Source: MPNP01 sp965221445
Lineage (GTDB): Bacteria > Pseudomonadota > Alphaproteobacteria > Rhodobacterales > Rhodobacteraceae
Length of the DNA stretch: 64,000 nt
NCBI GenBank assembly: GCA_965221445.1
Contig: CBDCSF010000013.1
Coordinates: 2,418,001 to 2,482,000 of the forward strand
Direction: 5' to 3'
The notes beneath the pieces were generated by a model. The model was not told the origin of the DNA and made no database searches. It saw only the letters and a list, made by a program, of their open reading frames with translations. A program made the position numbers and the translations under genes. Of the stretch, positions 17,302 to 26,095 are shown piece by piece (the first letter of the stretch is position 1; every line of letters begins with the position of its first letter).

Positions 17302-18266
17302 TGACCAAATCCAAGGTAATGTTTTCCAGGGTCCTCCCTGAAAAGGTCATGAATGAGGCAGAAAGACTGTTTAACCTTACAATCAGAGATTCAGCTATAC
17401 CTATGACTGAAGAGGAAGCAATTCAGAGTTTGGAAGAGTTTGATGCAGTTGTGCCTACTCTGGCCGATGACTTTAATGCCAGTGTTTTTCCCAGGGTAAA
17501 GAATCTTCGATGTAAACTACTTGCCAATTTTGGCGCAGGTTACAACCATATTGACGTTTCTGCAGCCAGCGAAAAGGGTATAGTGGTTACTAATACTCCA
17601 GGTGCGGTAACTGATGCTACGGCCGATATTGCCTTGTCACTTATCTTGATGACGGCACGACGAACTGTGGAAGGAGACAGGGTTGTAAGGGCAAATCAAT
17701 GGACCGGATGGAAGCCTACAGAGATGCTTGGAACCCATGTTACCGGCCAGACTCTTGGTATAATCGGAATGGGAAGAATCGGGAAGGCAATAGCCAAAAG
17801 ATGCTACGCTGGTTTTGGAATGAAGGTAATTTTCCATAACAGATCAAGGGTAACTGACCCTGGGGTAGAAGCCACCCAATTGGATTCTGCTGAAGCAGTG
17901 GTTGCACAAGCAAATTTTGTGGTCATTGCCGTACGAAGTGGACCAGAATCCTATCACCTGGTTGATAGAGAACTTCTGGCATCAATGCGCAAGGATGGTA
18001 TATTCATCAATATTTCCCGGGGAGATGTGGTTGATGAGAGGGCCTTGATTGAGGCCTTGATAAATAACGAAATTGCTGGTGCTGGCCTGGATGTTTATGA
18101 ATTCGAACCCGAAGTACCTGACGAGTTGAAGGCCATGGAGAATGTTGTTCTTTTACCACATCTGGGGACTTCAGTTCTTGAGGTCAGGGAAGATATGGGT
18201 ATGATGGTCATCAACAACCTCAAAGCATATTTTACCAGCGGAAGTCCACCAAATCGAGTGGTGTAG
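17301..18266 (+). CDS. D-2-hydroxyacid dehydrogenase (glyoxylate/hydroxypyruvate reductase-like)
   Basis: A 321-residue NAD(P)-dependent enzyme of the D-isomer-specific 2-hydroxyacid dehydrogenase family, closest in style to D-glycerate dehydrogenase/glyoxylate reductase. The nucleotide fold is 'TLGIIGMGRIGKAIAKRCY'; catalytic residues are Arg in 'VVIAVRSGPESYHL', Glu in 'AGLDVYEFEPEVPDEL' and His in 'VVLLPHLGTS'. An in-frame TTG lies one codon upstream (17298), but the ATG at 17301 overlapping the csaA stop is preferred. The exact substrate is inferred from family only. Confidence 0.88.
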   Translation: MTKSKVMFSRVLPEKVMNEAERLFNLTIRDSAIPMTEEEAIQSLEEFDAVVPTLADDFNASVFPRVKNLRCKLLANFGAGYNHIDVSAASEKGIVVTNTPGAVTDATADIALSLILMTARRTVEGDRVVRANQWTGWKPTEMLGTHVTGQTLGIIGMGRIGKAIAKRCYAGFGMKVIFHNRSRVTDPGVEATQLDSAEAVVAQANFVVIAVRSGPESYHLVDRELLASMRKDGIFINISRGDVVDERALIEALINNEIAGAGLDVYEFEPEVPDELKAMENVVLLPHLGTSVLEVREDMGMMVINNLKAYFTSGSPPNRVV

Positions 18267-18280
18267 AAACTCGAAAAAAA

Positions 18281-21200
18281 TCAAATATCTTGGATAGGCC
18301 GAACATTCATCTCACTGTTCTTTTGGGCTTGCAAGGCCAGTGAAAGAGAATAGGAAGCCGAAGCGGTCGTGTAATATGGTGTGCCATCGGCTATCGCTTC
18401 TGTTCTTATCGTCTTGCTGTCTTTGATGGTTCTAATACTATCGGTTGTATTCATGATCAGAACAATTTGCTCATCTTTTATCAGGTCCAGTATATTGGGC
18501 TTGCCCTCATAAACTTTCTTCACCCGTTCGCATTCGATTCCATTGGCACGGAAAAAGGCAGATGTACCCTTGGTAGCAACCACAGTATATCCAAGCTCAA
18601 TCAGGTTTTTTGCTGTCTTTAGAAACAGGTCTGTTTTATCGGTATCCTTTATTGAAATAAATACTTTTCCAGACGGATCGATACTATTTCCGGCACTTAA
18701 TTGTGCCTTGAAATAAGCGCTTTCAAAATTGTCATCCAGCCCCATTACTTCGCCTGTTGATTTCATTTCTGGTCCTAGTAAACCATCGACACCCGGGAAA
18801 CGTTTAAAGGGGAACACTGCTTCCTTGACAGCGATATGTCCATTATCAGGGATGGCAAGATCGAATGTGGAAAGTTTCTCGCCAGCCATAACCCTTGCTG
18901 CAATTGATGCAACGGGTTTCCCAATTACCTTGGCTACAAAGGGAACGGTTCTTGAGGCTCTGGGGTTAACTTCCAGTACAAACACCTTTTCACCTTGAAC
19001 GGCATATTGGACATTCATCAAACCCTTTACACCGAGTGCCTCGGCCAAGCGTTCAGTTTGAACCTTGAGCGAATCGATGGTTTTTCTTTCCAAAGTATGC
19101 GGTGGAAGGGAACAAGCGCTGTCTCCAGAATGGATTCCAGCCAATTCGATATGTTCCATGACACCTGCGATAAAAACATTTTCTTCATCTGCAATCGCAT
19201 CAACATCAACTTCAATTGCATCGGGTAAAAACTTATCAATCAAGACAGGGTTTTTGCCTGAGGCAATAATTGCCTGTTGCATATAGGCTTCAAGCTGTTC
19301 GATACCTCCAACAATTTCCATTGCTCTTCCACCCAGAACATAGGAAGGTCGTATAACAACCGGGTAGCCAATTCTAGTAGCAATTTCACGAGCTTGCTCA
19401 AGACCGAAAGCAGTACCATTGTCGGGTTGGGTTAGATCCAAATCCTGTAGAAGGTTTTTAAACTGCTCCCTGTCTTCAGCCCGGTCAATGGCAAGGGGCG
19501 AAGTTCCAAGTATGGGGAAGCCTGCTTTTTCAAGGTCGTTGGCAAGTTTCAGGGGAGTTTGGCCTCCCAACTGAACAATTACACCTGCAATTTTACCGTT
19601 CTGATTCTCTGTACGAAGGATTTCCAGAACATTTTCCAACCTTAAAGGTTCAAAATACAACCTGTCGGAAGTGTCATAATCAGTAGACACTGTTTCAGGG
19701 TTGCAATTTATCATGATTGTTTCGAATCCAACCTTGCCAAGGGACATGCATGCATGACAACAGCAATAATCAAACTCTATACCCTGGCCTATACGGTTGG
19801 GACCACCTCCAAGAACTACAATTTTTGTTTTATCGGTTGGCCAACTTTCACACTCTGGTTCACCAAACGAGTTTTCTTCGTAGGTAGAATAAAGATAAGG
19901 GGTTTGGGAATCGAATTCAGCTGCACAGGTATCGATTCTCTTGAACACTGGATTTACACCCATCGCATCCCGATGGTTTCGAATTGCTTCTTCTTCTTGT
20001 CCCAAGAGATATGCCATTCGAGCATCAGAAAAGCCCATCATCTTATAATATCTGAATGTCGGTTTATCCTGAGGTAAGCCTTCCCTTATCAACAAGTTCT
20101 CAGCCTCAACGATTTCCCTGATTCGGCCTAGAAACCATGGATCATACCGGGTGATCTGATTGATTCTATCATCTGTAAACCCGTGCCTCATTGCTTGGGC
20201 GATAATAAGTAACCTGTCCGGCGATAATTTGGAAAGTGCTGATACAATATCTTCTTCATCTGGGTCCTGGTTTGCTTTGGCTTCAGTGTTAACACCAATG
20301 ATGTCAATTTCGTCAAAGCCATTTAAGCCGGTTTCTAGCCCAGTTAAAGCTTTTTGAACGCTTTCATGGAAGGTTCTCCCGATGGCCATAACCTCCCCAA
20401 CTGATTTCATGGCGGTATTTAGTTCCGGGGTTGCTTCCGGGAATTTTTCAAAGGAAAAGCGTGGGATTTTGGTAACTACATAATCTATAGTTGGTTCAAA
20501 GGATGCAGGAGTGATACCAGTTATTTCGTTTGCCAATTCATCAAGGGTATACCCCACTGCCAATTTAGCTGCTACTTTGGCTATCGGGAAACCAGTAGCT
20601 TTGGACGCAAGGGCAGATGATCTTGAGACCCTTGGGTTCATCTCAATAATAACCATTCGGCCATCTTCGGGATTAATAGCCCACTGAACGTTCGATCCAC
20701 CCGTTTCAACCCCAATTTCCCGTAAAACCGCCAAGGAGCCATTTCGCATTCGCTGGTACTCTTTATCGGTGAGGGTTAGGGCAGGTGCAACTGTAATTGA
20801 ATCGCCTGTATGAACACCCATGGGATCTACGTTTTCAATTGAGCAAATAATAATAGCGTTGTCTTTTCTATCTCTGACAACTTCCATTTCGTATTCTTTC
20901 CATCCCAATAGGCTTTCATCAATCAGAATTTGATGGATGGGTGAGGCATTTAGACCGTTTAGGCAAATTTCTTCAAATTCCCTTTTATTGTAAGCGATTC
21001 CTCCACCGGTACCTCCCAAGGTAAAAGCTGGGCGGACTATTGCTGGTAAGCCGATTTCGTCGAGAGACCCCAAGGCCTCCTCAAGATTGTCAGCAATCTT
21101 GGATTTGGGACTTTCCAGATCAATTTTATCCATTGCTTGTCGGAATAGATTTCGGTCCTCAGCCTTGCTGATTGCTTCCTGGTTAGCTCCAATAAGCTCA

Positions 21201-21538
21201 ATGCCATGTTTATCAAGAACACCAGTTTCATGCAGTTCAAGGGAGAGGTTTAAGGCTGTTTGACCTCCCATTGTGGGGAGTAAGGCATCTGGTTTTTCCT
21301 TCTCAATGATCTTCGTAAGGAATTCCTTGGTAAGGGGTTCAATATAAGTTGCATCAGCCAACTCAGGATCAGTCATAATGGTTGCCGGATTGGAATTCAC
21401 CAGAACAATACGGAATCCCTCTTCCTTCAAGGCCTTGCAAGCTTGGGCACCGGAATAGTCAAACTCACACGCCTGACCTATGATAATTGGGCCGGCTCCA
21501 ATAATCATGATGGAAGAAATGTCGGTTCTTTTTGGCAT
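18281..21538 (-). CDS. carB: Carbamoyl-phosphate synthase large subunit
   Basis: It makes carbamoyl phosphate from bicarbonate, ATP and ammonia delivered by CarA, feeding arginine and pyrimidine synthesis. At 1085 residues it shows the two homologous ATP-grasp halves: 'IMIIGAGPIIIGQACEFDYSG' (split) near the start and 'VVLGGGPNRIGQGIEFDYCC' (about residue 575) in the second half. 'PTMGGQTALNLSLEL' and 'VQLGGQTPLKLANDL' mark equivalent positions. The C-terminal MGS-like allosteric domain follows about residue 950. carA is not in the window. It converges with the hydroxyacid dehydrogenase gene, leaving only 14 bases between them. Confidence 0.97.
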   Translation of the reverse strand: MPKRTDISSIMIIGAGPIIIGQACEFDYSGAQACKALKEEGFRIVLVNSNPATIMTDPELADATYIEPLTKEFLTKIIEKEKPDALLPTMGGQTALNLSLELHETGVLDKHGIELIGANQEAISKAEDRNLFRQAMDKIDLESPKSKIADNLEEALGSLDEIGLPAIVRPAFTLGGTGGGIAYNKREFEEICLNGLNASPIHQILIDESLLGWKEYEMEVVRDRKDNAIIICSIENVDPMGVHTGDSITVAPALTLTDKEYQRMRNGSLAVLREIGVETGGSNVQWAINPEDGRMVIIEMNPRVSRSSALASKATGFPIAKVAAKLAVGYTLDELANEITGITPASFEPTIDYVVTKIPRFSFEKFPEATPELNTAMKSVGEVMAIGRTFHESVQKALTGLETGLNGFDEIDIIGVNTEAKANQDPDEEDIVSALSKLSPDRLLIIAQAMRHGFTDDRINQITRYDPWFLGRIREIVEAENLLIREGLPQDKPTFRYYKMMGFSDARMAYLLGQEEEAIRNHRDAMGVNPVFKRIDTCAAEFDSQTPYLYSTYEENSFGEPECESWPTDKTKIVVLGGGPNRIGQGIEFDYCCCHACMSLGKVGFETIMINCNPETVSTDYDTSDRLYFEPLRLENVLEILRTENQNGKIAGVIVQLGGQTPLKLANDLEKAGFPILGTSPLAIDRAEDREQFKNLLQDLDLTQPDNGTAFGLEQAREIATRIGYPVVIRPSYVLGGRAMEIVGGIEQLEAYMQQAIIASGKNPVLIDKFLPDAIEVDVDAIADEENVFIAGVMEHIELAGIHSGDSACSLPPHTLERKTIDSLKVQTERLAEALGVKGLMNVQYAVQGEKVFVLEVNPRASRTVPFVAKVIGKPVASIAARVMAGEKLSTFDLAIPDNGHIAVKEAVFPFKRFPGVDGLLGPEMKSTGEVMGLDDNFESAYFKAQLSAGNSIDPSGKVFISIKDTDKTDLFLKTAKNLIELGYTVVATKGTSAFFRANGIECERVKKVYEGKPNILDLIKDEQIVLIMNTTDSIRTIKDSKTIRTEAIADGTPYYTTASASYSLSLALQAQKNSEMNVRPIQDI

Positions 21539-21631
21539 AAGGTATTATAGCGAAAATTAAAAGTAGTACACATGGGAGAACATAGCCATGGTCTGGCAGG
21601 ATTTAATATACAAGGAAGGAAAAACCAAGAT

Positions 21632-22828
21632 TTATTGGTAAAGGTAGTCTCTGGTAATTGGTACGATATTGTTTTTATGGCTTAACTGAAATTGAAAAAC
21701 CACCAATCCACCATACCGGAATGACATTTCGCACATGACTAGATAGAACCGCCACATCCTGCAAAAACGATCGTCATAGATATCTCTTATCCGATCAATG
21801 TTGTTCATAAATCTTTCGTACCAATTGGCAAGGGTTTCGGCATAATGCAATCGGAGGATTTCAATATCGTTGACCATAAGTTTTTCTTTTTCTATAGCCT
21901 CCATAGTTTCTGAAAGTGCAGGAACGTATCCACCAGGGAAAATGTATTTTGCCAACCAGGGATTTGTTCCAGCAGGAGGGGCAGATCTTCCAATAGTATG
22001 CAAAAGCGCGACCCCATCATCCTTGAGCGTGTTCCGAACCGATTTAAAATACTCTCGATAATGAGGTGTACCAACATGTTCAAACATGCCTACAGAGACT
22101 ATTCTATCAAATTTCTTGTTTACTGAACGATAATCCATCAAAGAAAAATCTACACGATCAGATAAACCTTCTTCACGTGCCCTTCGGTTGGAAATTTTGT
22201 GCTGTTCTGTCGACAGGGTAACACCCTGAACCCTTGCACCATATTTCTTGGCAAGGGTGAGACCAAGTCCACCCCAACCACTACCAATGTCAAGAATATC
22301 CATTTCGGGTTCAATTAGGAGTTTTCTTGATATGTGATCCTTTTTTGCAATTTGTGCTTCTTCAAGGGTAAATTCTGGTGAGGCAAAGTAGGCACAACTA
22401 TACTGCCTGTCTTCATCAAGAAAAAGTGAGTATAATTCATCCGTCAGGTCATAATGGTGCTGAATATTCCTTTTCGCCCTTATCTTATTGTTGAATTGTG
22501 TAATTGATCGGATACATTTCATAAAAAAACTGGTGATTCGGGGAATTGGGGTATTTTCCAAATTGGATATGTTGATAAAGATCAATTCCCCTAAACCTTT
22601 TAAGTCATCGCCCTCAATGGTAAGCCCTTCATCCATATACCTTTCGCCAAAAGCCAGATGAGGATTTAAGCAGAGGCTACGCAAGGCCATTTCACTTGTA
22701 ACTGTAATTTTGATGGGATCTTCACTGCCTTCACCAACCATGAAGGTTTCCCCACTCGGAAGTTCAACTGAGAGTCGACCTATTTTGACGGTTCTTCTAA
22801 GGAAAAAGCGAAACCACTTATCCCACAT
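21632..22828 (-). CDS. cfa: Cyclopropane-fatty-acyl-phospholipid synthase family protein
   Basis: A SAM-dependent enzyme expected to methylenate unsaturated phospholipid acyl chains at the inner membrane. The N-terminal lipid-binding domain (1-110) is followed by the family core: 'RNIQHHYDLTDELYSLFLD', 'YSCAYF', the SAM site 'MDILDIGSGWGGLGLTLAKK', 'VSVGMFEHVGTPHYREYF' and 'YIFPGGYVPALSE'. Length 398 is normal. Some relatives make other branched or furan lipids, so the exact product is inferred. It lies 93 bases downstream of carB's start on the same strand. Confidence 0.9.
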   Translation of the reverse strand: MWDKWFRFFLRRTVKIGRLSVELPSGETFMVGEGSEDPIKITVTSEMALRSLCLNPHLAFGERYMDEGLTIEGDDLKGLGELIFINISNLENTPIPRITSFFMKCIRSITQFNNKIRAKRNIQHHYDLTDELYSLFLDEDRQYSCAYFASPEFTLEEAQIAKKDHISRKLLIEPEMDILDIGSGWGGLGLTLAKKYGARVQGVTLSTEQHKISNRRAREEGLSDRVDFSLMDYRSVNKKFDRIVSVGMFEHVGTPHYREYFKSVRNTLKDDGVALLHTIGRSAPPAGTNPWLAKYIFPGGYVPALSETMEAIEKEKLMVNDIEILRLHYAETLANWYERFMNNIDRIRDIYDDRFCRMWRFYLVMCEMSFRYGGLVVFQFQLSHKNNIVPITRDYLYQ

Positions 22829-23055
22829 TTTTTACTTACTCCCTAATTCAATTTTATCGTTCGGGTTTAACGAATATTTTTCTGCCCCGGGTTTTCATTT
22901 ATCGCACCTCCCTTTAACAATTTATATAAAGATTTCCAATCTTAGAAAATGAAAGCGAAGGAATAGCAGTAAATATAAATTTTGATTTTCGGTTGGTCAA
23001 AAATCATTATCCAAGTGAAGATTTCGGACCTAATTACAAAAATAAAGGATCCACT

Positions 23056-23892
23056 ATGAAAATTGATAAATTCCTGAAGGGACGAGTTGCATTTGTTACT
23101 GGCGGTCTAACTGGTCAGGGCTTGGCGATTGCCAAATTATTGGCTAGACATGGAGCGAATGTTCTGGCGGGTTCGTTTCTCATGGAAAAATTGAAGGGGC
23201 ATATGGATGCTTCACACTATCCTAGCAACTCAGAAATAACTGAAATAAAAGAGCAACTGTCAAAATATGGAACCGAGATAGTCGCTACTCATCTTGATGT
23301 TAGAGACCAAGCCCAAATTGACCAGTTAATAGATCAAGCGATAAATACATTCGGTACAATTGATATATTGGTTAATGCTGCTGGGATCACTGTTGAGCAA
23401 GGAGTTTGTAGCCATTCGGATGAACTCTGGGACAAAGTAATTGATACAAATCTTACCGGCTCTTTCAGAACCATCAGGTCATGTTTACCGTTGATGATAA
23501 ATAATCGGTGGGGGAGGATTATAAATCTTGGTTCTACAGCAGCATCTGTTGGTTGGGCAGATAATCCTGCCTACTGCTCGTCAAAGGCAGGGCTTCTTGG
23601 TCTAACGAGGTGTGTGGCACTTGAAGGTGCATCCCACAATGTGTCCTGCGTAATGATTTCTCCTACCTGGGTCGAGACGGAACTCATGAGCCAGAATATA
23701 TCTCAAATTGCTGAGAAAGAGGGTGAGGGTAGAGCAGCTGAGACATTAAAACAGGAAATTATTGCAAACAACCCGCAGGGTAGAATGATTCAACCTAATG
23801 AAATTGCCTCATTGGTCATTCACCTTTGCAGAAATGAGTCGTTAGGAATTACAGGAGAAAATATACAAGTAACGGGTGGTGCTCTTTGGTAA
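23056..23892 (+). CDS. SDR family oxidoreductase
   Basis: A 278-residue classical short-chain dehydrogenase/reductase. It has 'VAFVTGGLTGQGLAIAKLLA' for NAD(P) binding, 'ILVNAAGI', the catalytic Ser in 'IINLGSTAAS' and 'YCSSKAG' with Tyr and Lys; the C-terminus 'ITGENIQVTGGALW' is typical. The ATG at 23056, preceded by AAAGGAT, is preferred to a TTG 21 codons upstream. General resemblance to 3-hydroxybutyrate dehydrogenase-type SDRs is noted but the substrate cannot be fixed. It is the first gene of a plus-strand run with the betaine-type ABC transporter (96 bases later) and the carboxylase-like genes, so a related catabolic role is plausible. Confidence 0.83.
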   Translation: MKIDKFLKGRVAFVTGGLTGQGLAIAKLLARHGANVLAGSFLMEKLKGHMDASHYPSNSEITEIKEQLSKYGTEIVATHLDVRDQAQIDQLIDQAINTFGTIDILVNAAGITVEQGVCSHSDELWDKVIDTNLTGSFRTIRSCLPLMINNRWGRIINLGSTAASVGWADNPAYCSSKAGLLGLTRCVALEGASHNVSCVMISPTWVETELMSQNISQIAEKEGEGRAAETLKQEIIANNPQGRMIQPNEIASLVIHLCRNESLGITGENIQVTGGALW

Positions 23893-23987
23893 AACTAGAT
23901 TCATGGTTCAATTTCGAATTATTTCCCCTTTTTGGAAAATTTCCTATACATTGAATCATAATTGATATTATTCATTAGGAGGTTGTA

Positions 23988-24971
23988 ATGATTTATCGAA
24001 AGATCACGAATTTGGTCTTGGCAATTGTTATCGCTAGTGGATTTGTACTCTCCACTTTGCAGGTAAATTCTGAAGAACTTGGTGATGTTGATTCTCCAAT
24101 TAAGCTGGCTATTAATGAATGGACCGGTCAGCATATATCCACACATATTGCAGGTCAATTACTTGAAAAGCTAGGATACTCAGTTGAATACGTAAACGCA
24201 GGGAATTACCCACAATTCCAGGCTTTGGCAGATGGGGACATACACGCTACCATGGAAGGTTGGACCAATAACCTTGGGGATATATACCCTGTTAAGAAAG
24301 CTGAAGGTACGATTGTGGATATTGGCCCACTGGGATTGGATGCTGGTGAGGGCTGGGTGTATCTTAAATTTATGGAAGATATGTGTCCTGGACTTCCTGC
24401 TTGGGAGGCCATGAATGATTGCGCCGAAAATCTGGTGACTCCAGAAACACTTCCCATGGGAAGATTTTTGGCATATCCTGCGGATTGGGGTAATAGGTCC
24501 GAGCTGATAATTGAAGCACTCGACTTGAATTACAAGGCAGTCCCTGGTGGAACGGAAGGAGCCATGGTTGCCGAAATCAAGGCTGCTGACGCTGCCCAGA
24601 AGCCAATCTTCATGATGTTTTGGCAACCCCATTATGTATTCGCCGAAATTGGTGAAATAGGATGGGTTGATTTACCTGCTTACGAGGAGGGTTGTGATAC
24701 TGATCCAGCTTGGGGAATAAATCCGGATGCAGTATATGATTGCGGTGTATTCAAGCCCGAAACAATGAAAATCGCCTGGTCTGGATTCCAGGAACGATGG
24801 CCAGCTGCTTGGGATTTGTTGTCCTCTTACCAGCTTGATAATGCTTCCCAAGAAACAATGATGTTTCAAATTGATGTTGAAGGTGCGGATATCGTAGAGG
24901 TAACTGGAAGTTGGTTAGAATCCAATGAAGACAGGTGGAGTTCATGGGTTTCCTCTGCAATGGGGGGTTAA
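23988..24971 (+). CDS. Glycine betaine/proline-type ABC transporter, substrate-binding protein
   Basis: A 327-residue periplasmic binding protein of the OpuAC/ProX class (quaternary amine uptake). An N-terminal signal peptide (about residues 1-29, hydrophobic 'LVLAIVIASGFVLSTLQV') is followed by 'IKLAINEWTGQHISTHIAGQ' and 'GDIHATMEGWTNN'; tryptophans and acidic residues around the cleft are what such proteins use to hold a cationic quaternary amine. 'VEYVNAGNYPQFQALADG' and 'PIFMMFWQPHYVFAEIG' are also family-like. Six cysteines occur in the C-terminal two thirds, suggesting disulfides. AGGAGG sits 7 bases before the ATG. The ligand (betaine, choline, carnitine or another) is not determined. 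ATPase and permease follow. Confidence 0.88.
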   Translation: MIYRKITNLVLAIVIASGFVLSTLQVNSEELGDVDSPIKLAINEWTGQHISTHIAGQLLEKLGYSVEYVNAGNYPQFQALADGDIHATMEGWTNNLGDIYPVKKAEGTIVDIGPLGLDAGEGWVYLKFMEDMCPGLPAWEAMNDCAENLVTPETLPMGRFLAYPADWGNRSELIIEALDLNYKAVPGGTEGAMVAEIKAADAAQKPIFMMFWQPHYVFAEIGEIGWVDLPAYEEGCDTDPAWGINPDAVYDCGVFKPETMKIAWSGFQERWPAAWDLLSSYQLDNASQETMMFQIDVEGADIVEVTGSWLESNEDRWSSWVSSAMGG

Positions 24972-25042
24972 GCCTTTTCTCAAGGGTGTATCAGAGGTAG
25001 GCCCTTGCTTTCAGATTTAAAAAACATTGCAGAAGGTATGGG

Positions 25043-26095
25043 ATGATGCCTTCTGCAGACCCTGTAAAGTTAAGTTGTGATGGACTATGGAAGGTTTATG
25101 GCAACAATCCTGAACAATATTTTACAGGTAACCTTGGCAATTTCAACGTCGAAGAAAAGCTTCAACAGGTAAGAGATAACGGCAATATAGTAGCCTGCGG
25201 AGACGTTAAGTTTGACATTTCTGCCGGGTCAATTTTTGTCATAATGGGGTTGTCGGGTTCTGGAAAGTCAACGGTACTCAGATGCTTGTCACGCCTGGTG
25301 GAACCAACCTTCGGCAAAGTAATATTGGATGACATGGACCTCTTGCAGCAAGGTCCTAAAGAAATGATCGAAATTCGTCGTCACAAAATGGGGATGGTTT
25401 TCCAGAATTTCGGTCTTCTGCCCCATCTTAATGTTCTGGAAAACGTTGCTTTTCCACTCAAGGCTCAGGGCCAATCAAAAAAAGAAAGATTGGCTAAGGC
25501 CAATCACATGATTGACCTCGTGGGTTTGGAAGGAAGGGAAACATCTTATCCCCATCAATTGTCAGGAGGACAACAACAGAGAGTAGGGATTGCCAGGTCC
25601 TTGGCTGCAGAACCTGAAGTATGGTTTCTAGATGAGCCCTTCTCTGCTCTTGATCCCTTAATCAGAACTCAAATGCAGGATGAGTTTCTCCGTTTACAAA
25701 GGCAATTGAATAAAACCATTGTTTTTGTAACGCATGATTTTCATGAAGCACTGCGGCTGGCTGATAACATTTGCATTATGAAAGATGGGCAGGTTGTTCA
25801 GATAGGAACCCCAAGTGAAATTGTTCTTGCACCTGCTGATGAATATGTTGAAAAATTTACAAGTGAGGTTCCTTTGTGGAAAATTATTGAAGCACAATCC
25901 ATCATGGAACCACCTGATGACAATGTTTCAGATTGCCCCTCGGTTAGACCGGAGACACTTCTTGAAGAGGTTATGCGATTGTTCGATGGGAAAACAGAAG
26001 AGGTTCGAATTGTAAATGAGGCGGGGGAGTGTTGTGGTGTTTTGACCCCTGTAAGTATTATAAGAGCACTATATCGGGACCAAAAAGAGGGATAG
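25043..26095 (+). CDS. Glycine betaine/proline-type ABC transporter, ATP-binding protein
   Basis: The 350-residue ATPase partner of the preceding binding protein, ProV/OpuAA-like. The Walker A is 'GLSGSGKSTVLRCLSRLVEP', the Q-loop 'MGMVFQNFGLLPHLNVLENV', the signature 'LSGGQQQRVGIARSLA', Walker B 'EVWFLDEPFSALDP' and the switch His 'VFVTHDFHEALRLAD'. A C-terminal extension with one CBS-like repeat (about 300-350, ending 'GVLTPVSIIRALYRDQ') matches ionic-strength-sensing tails of this family. The start is one of two adjacent ATGs. The permease reading frame begins at or within its 3' end. Confidence 0.93.
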   Translation: MMPSADPVKLSCDGLWKVYGNNPEQYFTGNLGNFNVEEKLQQVRDNGNIVACGDVKFDISAGSIFVIMGLSGSGKSTVLRCLSRLVEPTFGKVILDDMDLLQQGPKEMIEIRRHKMGMVFQNFGLLPHLNVLENVAFPLKAQGQSKKERLAKANHMIDLVGLEGRETSYPHQLSGGQQQRVGIARSLAAEPEVWFLDEPFSALDPLIRTQMQDEFLRLQRQLNKTIVFVTHDFHEALRLADNICIMKDGQVVQIGTPSEIVLAPADEYVEKFTSEVPLWKIIEAQSIMEPPDDNVSDCPSVRPETLLEEVMRLFDGKTEEVRIVNEAGECCGVLTPVSIIRALYRDQKEG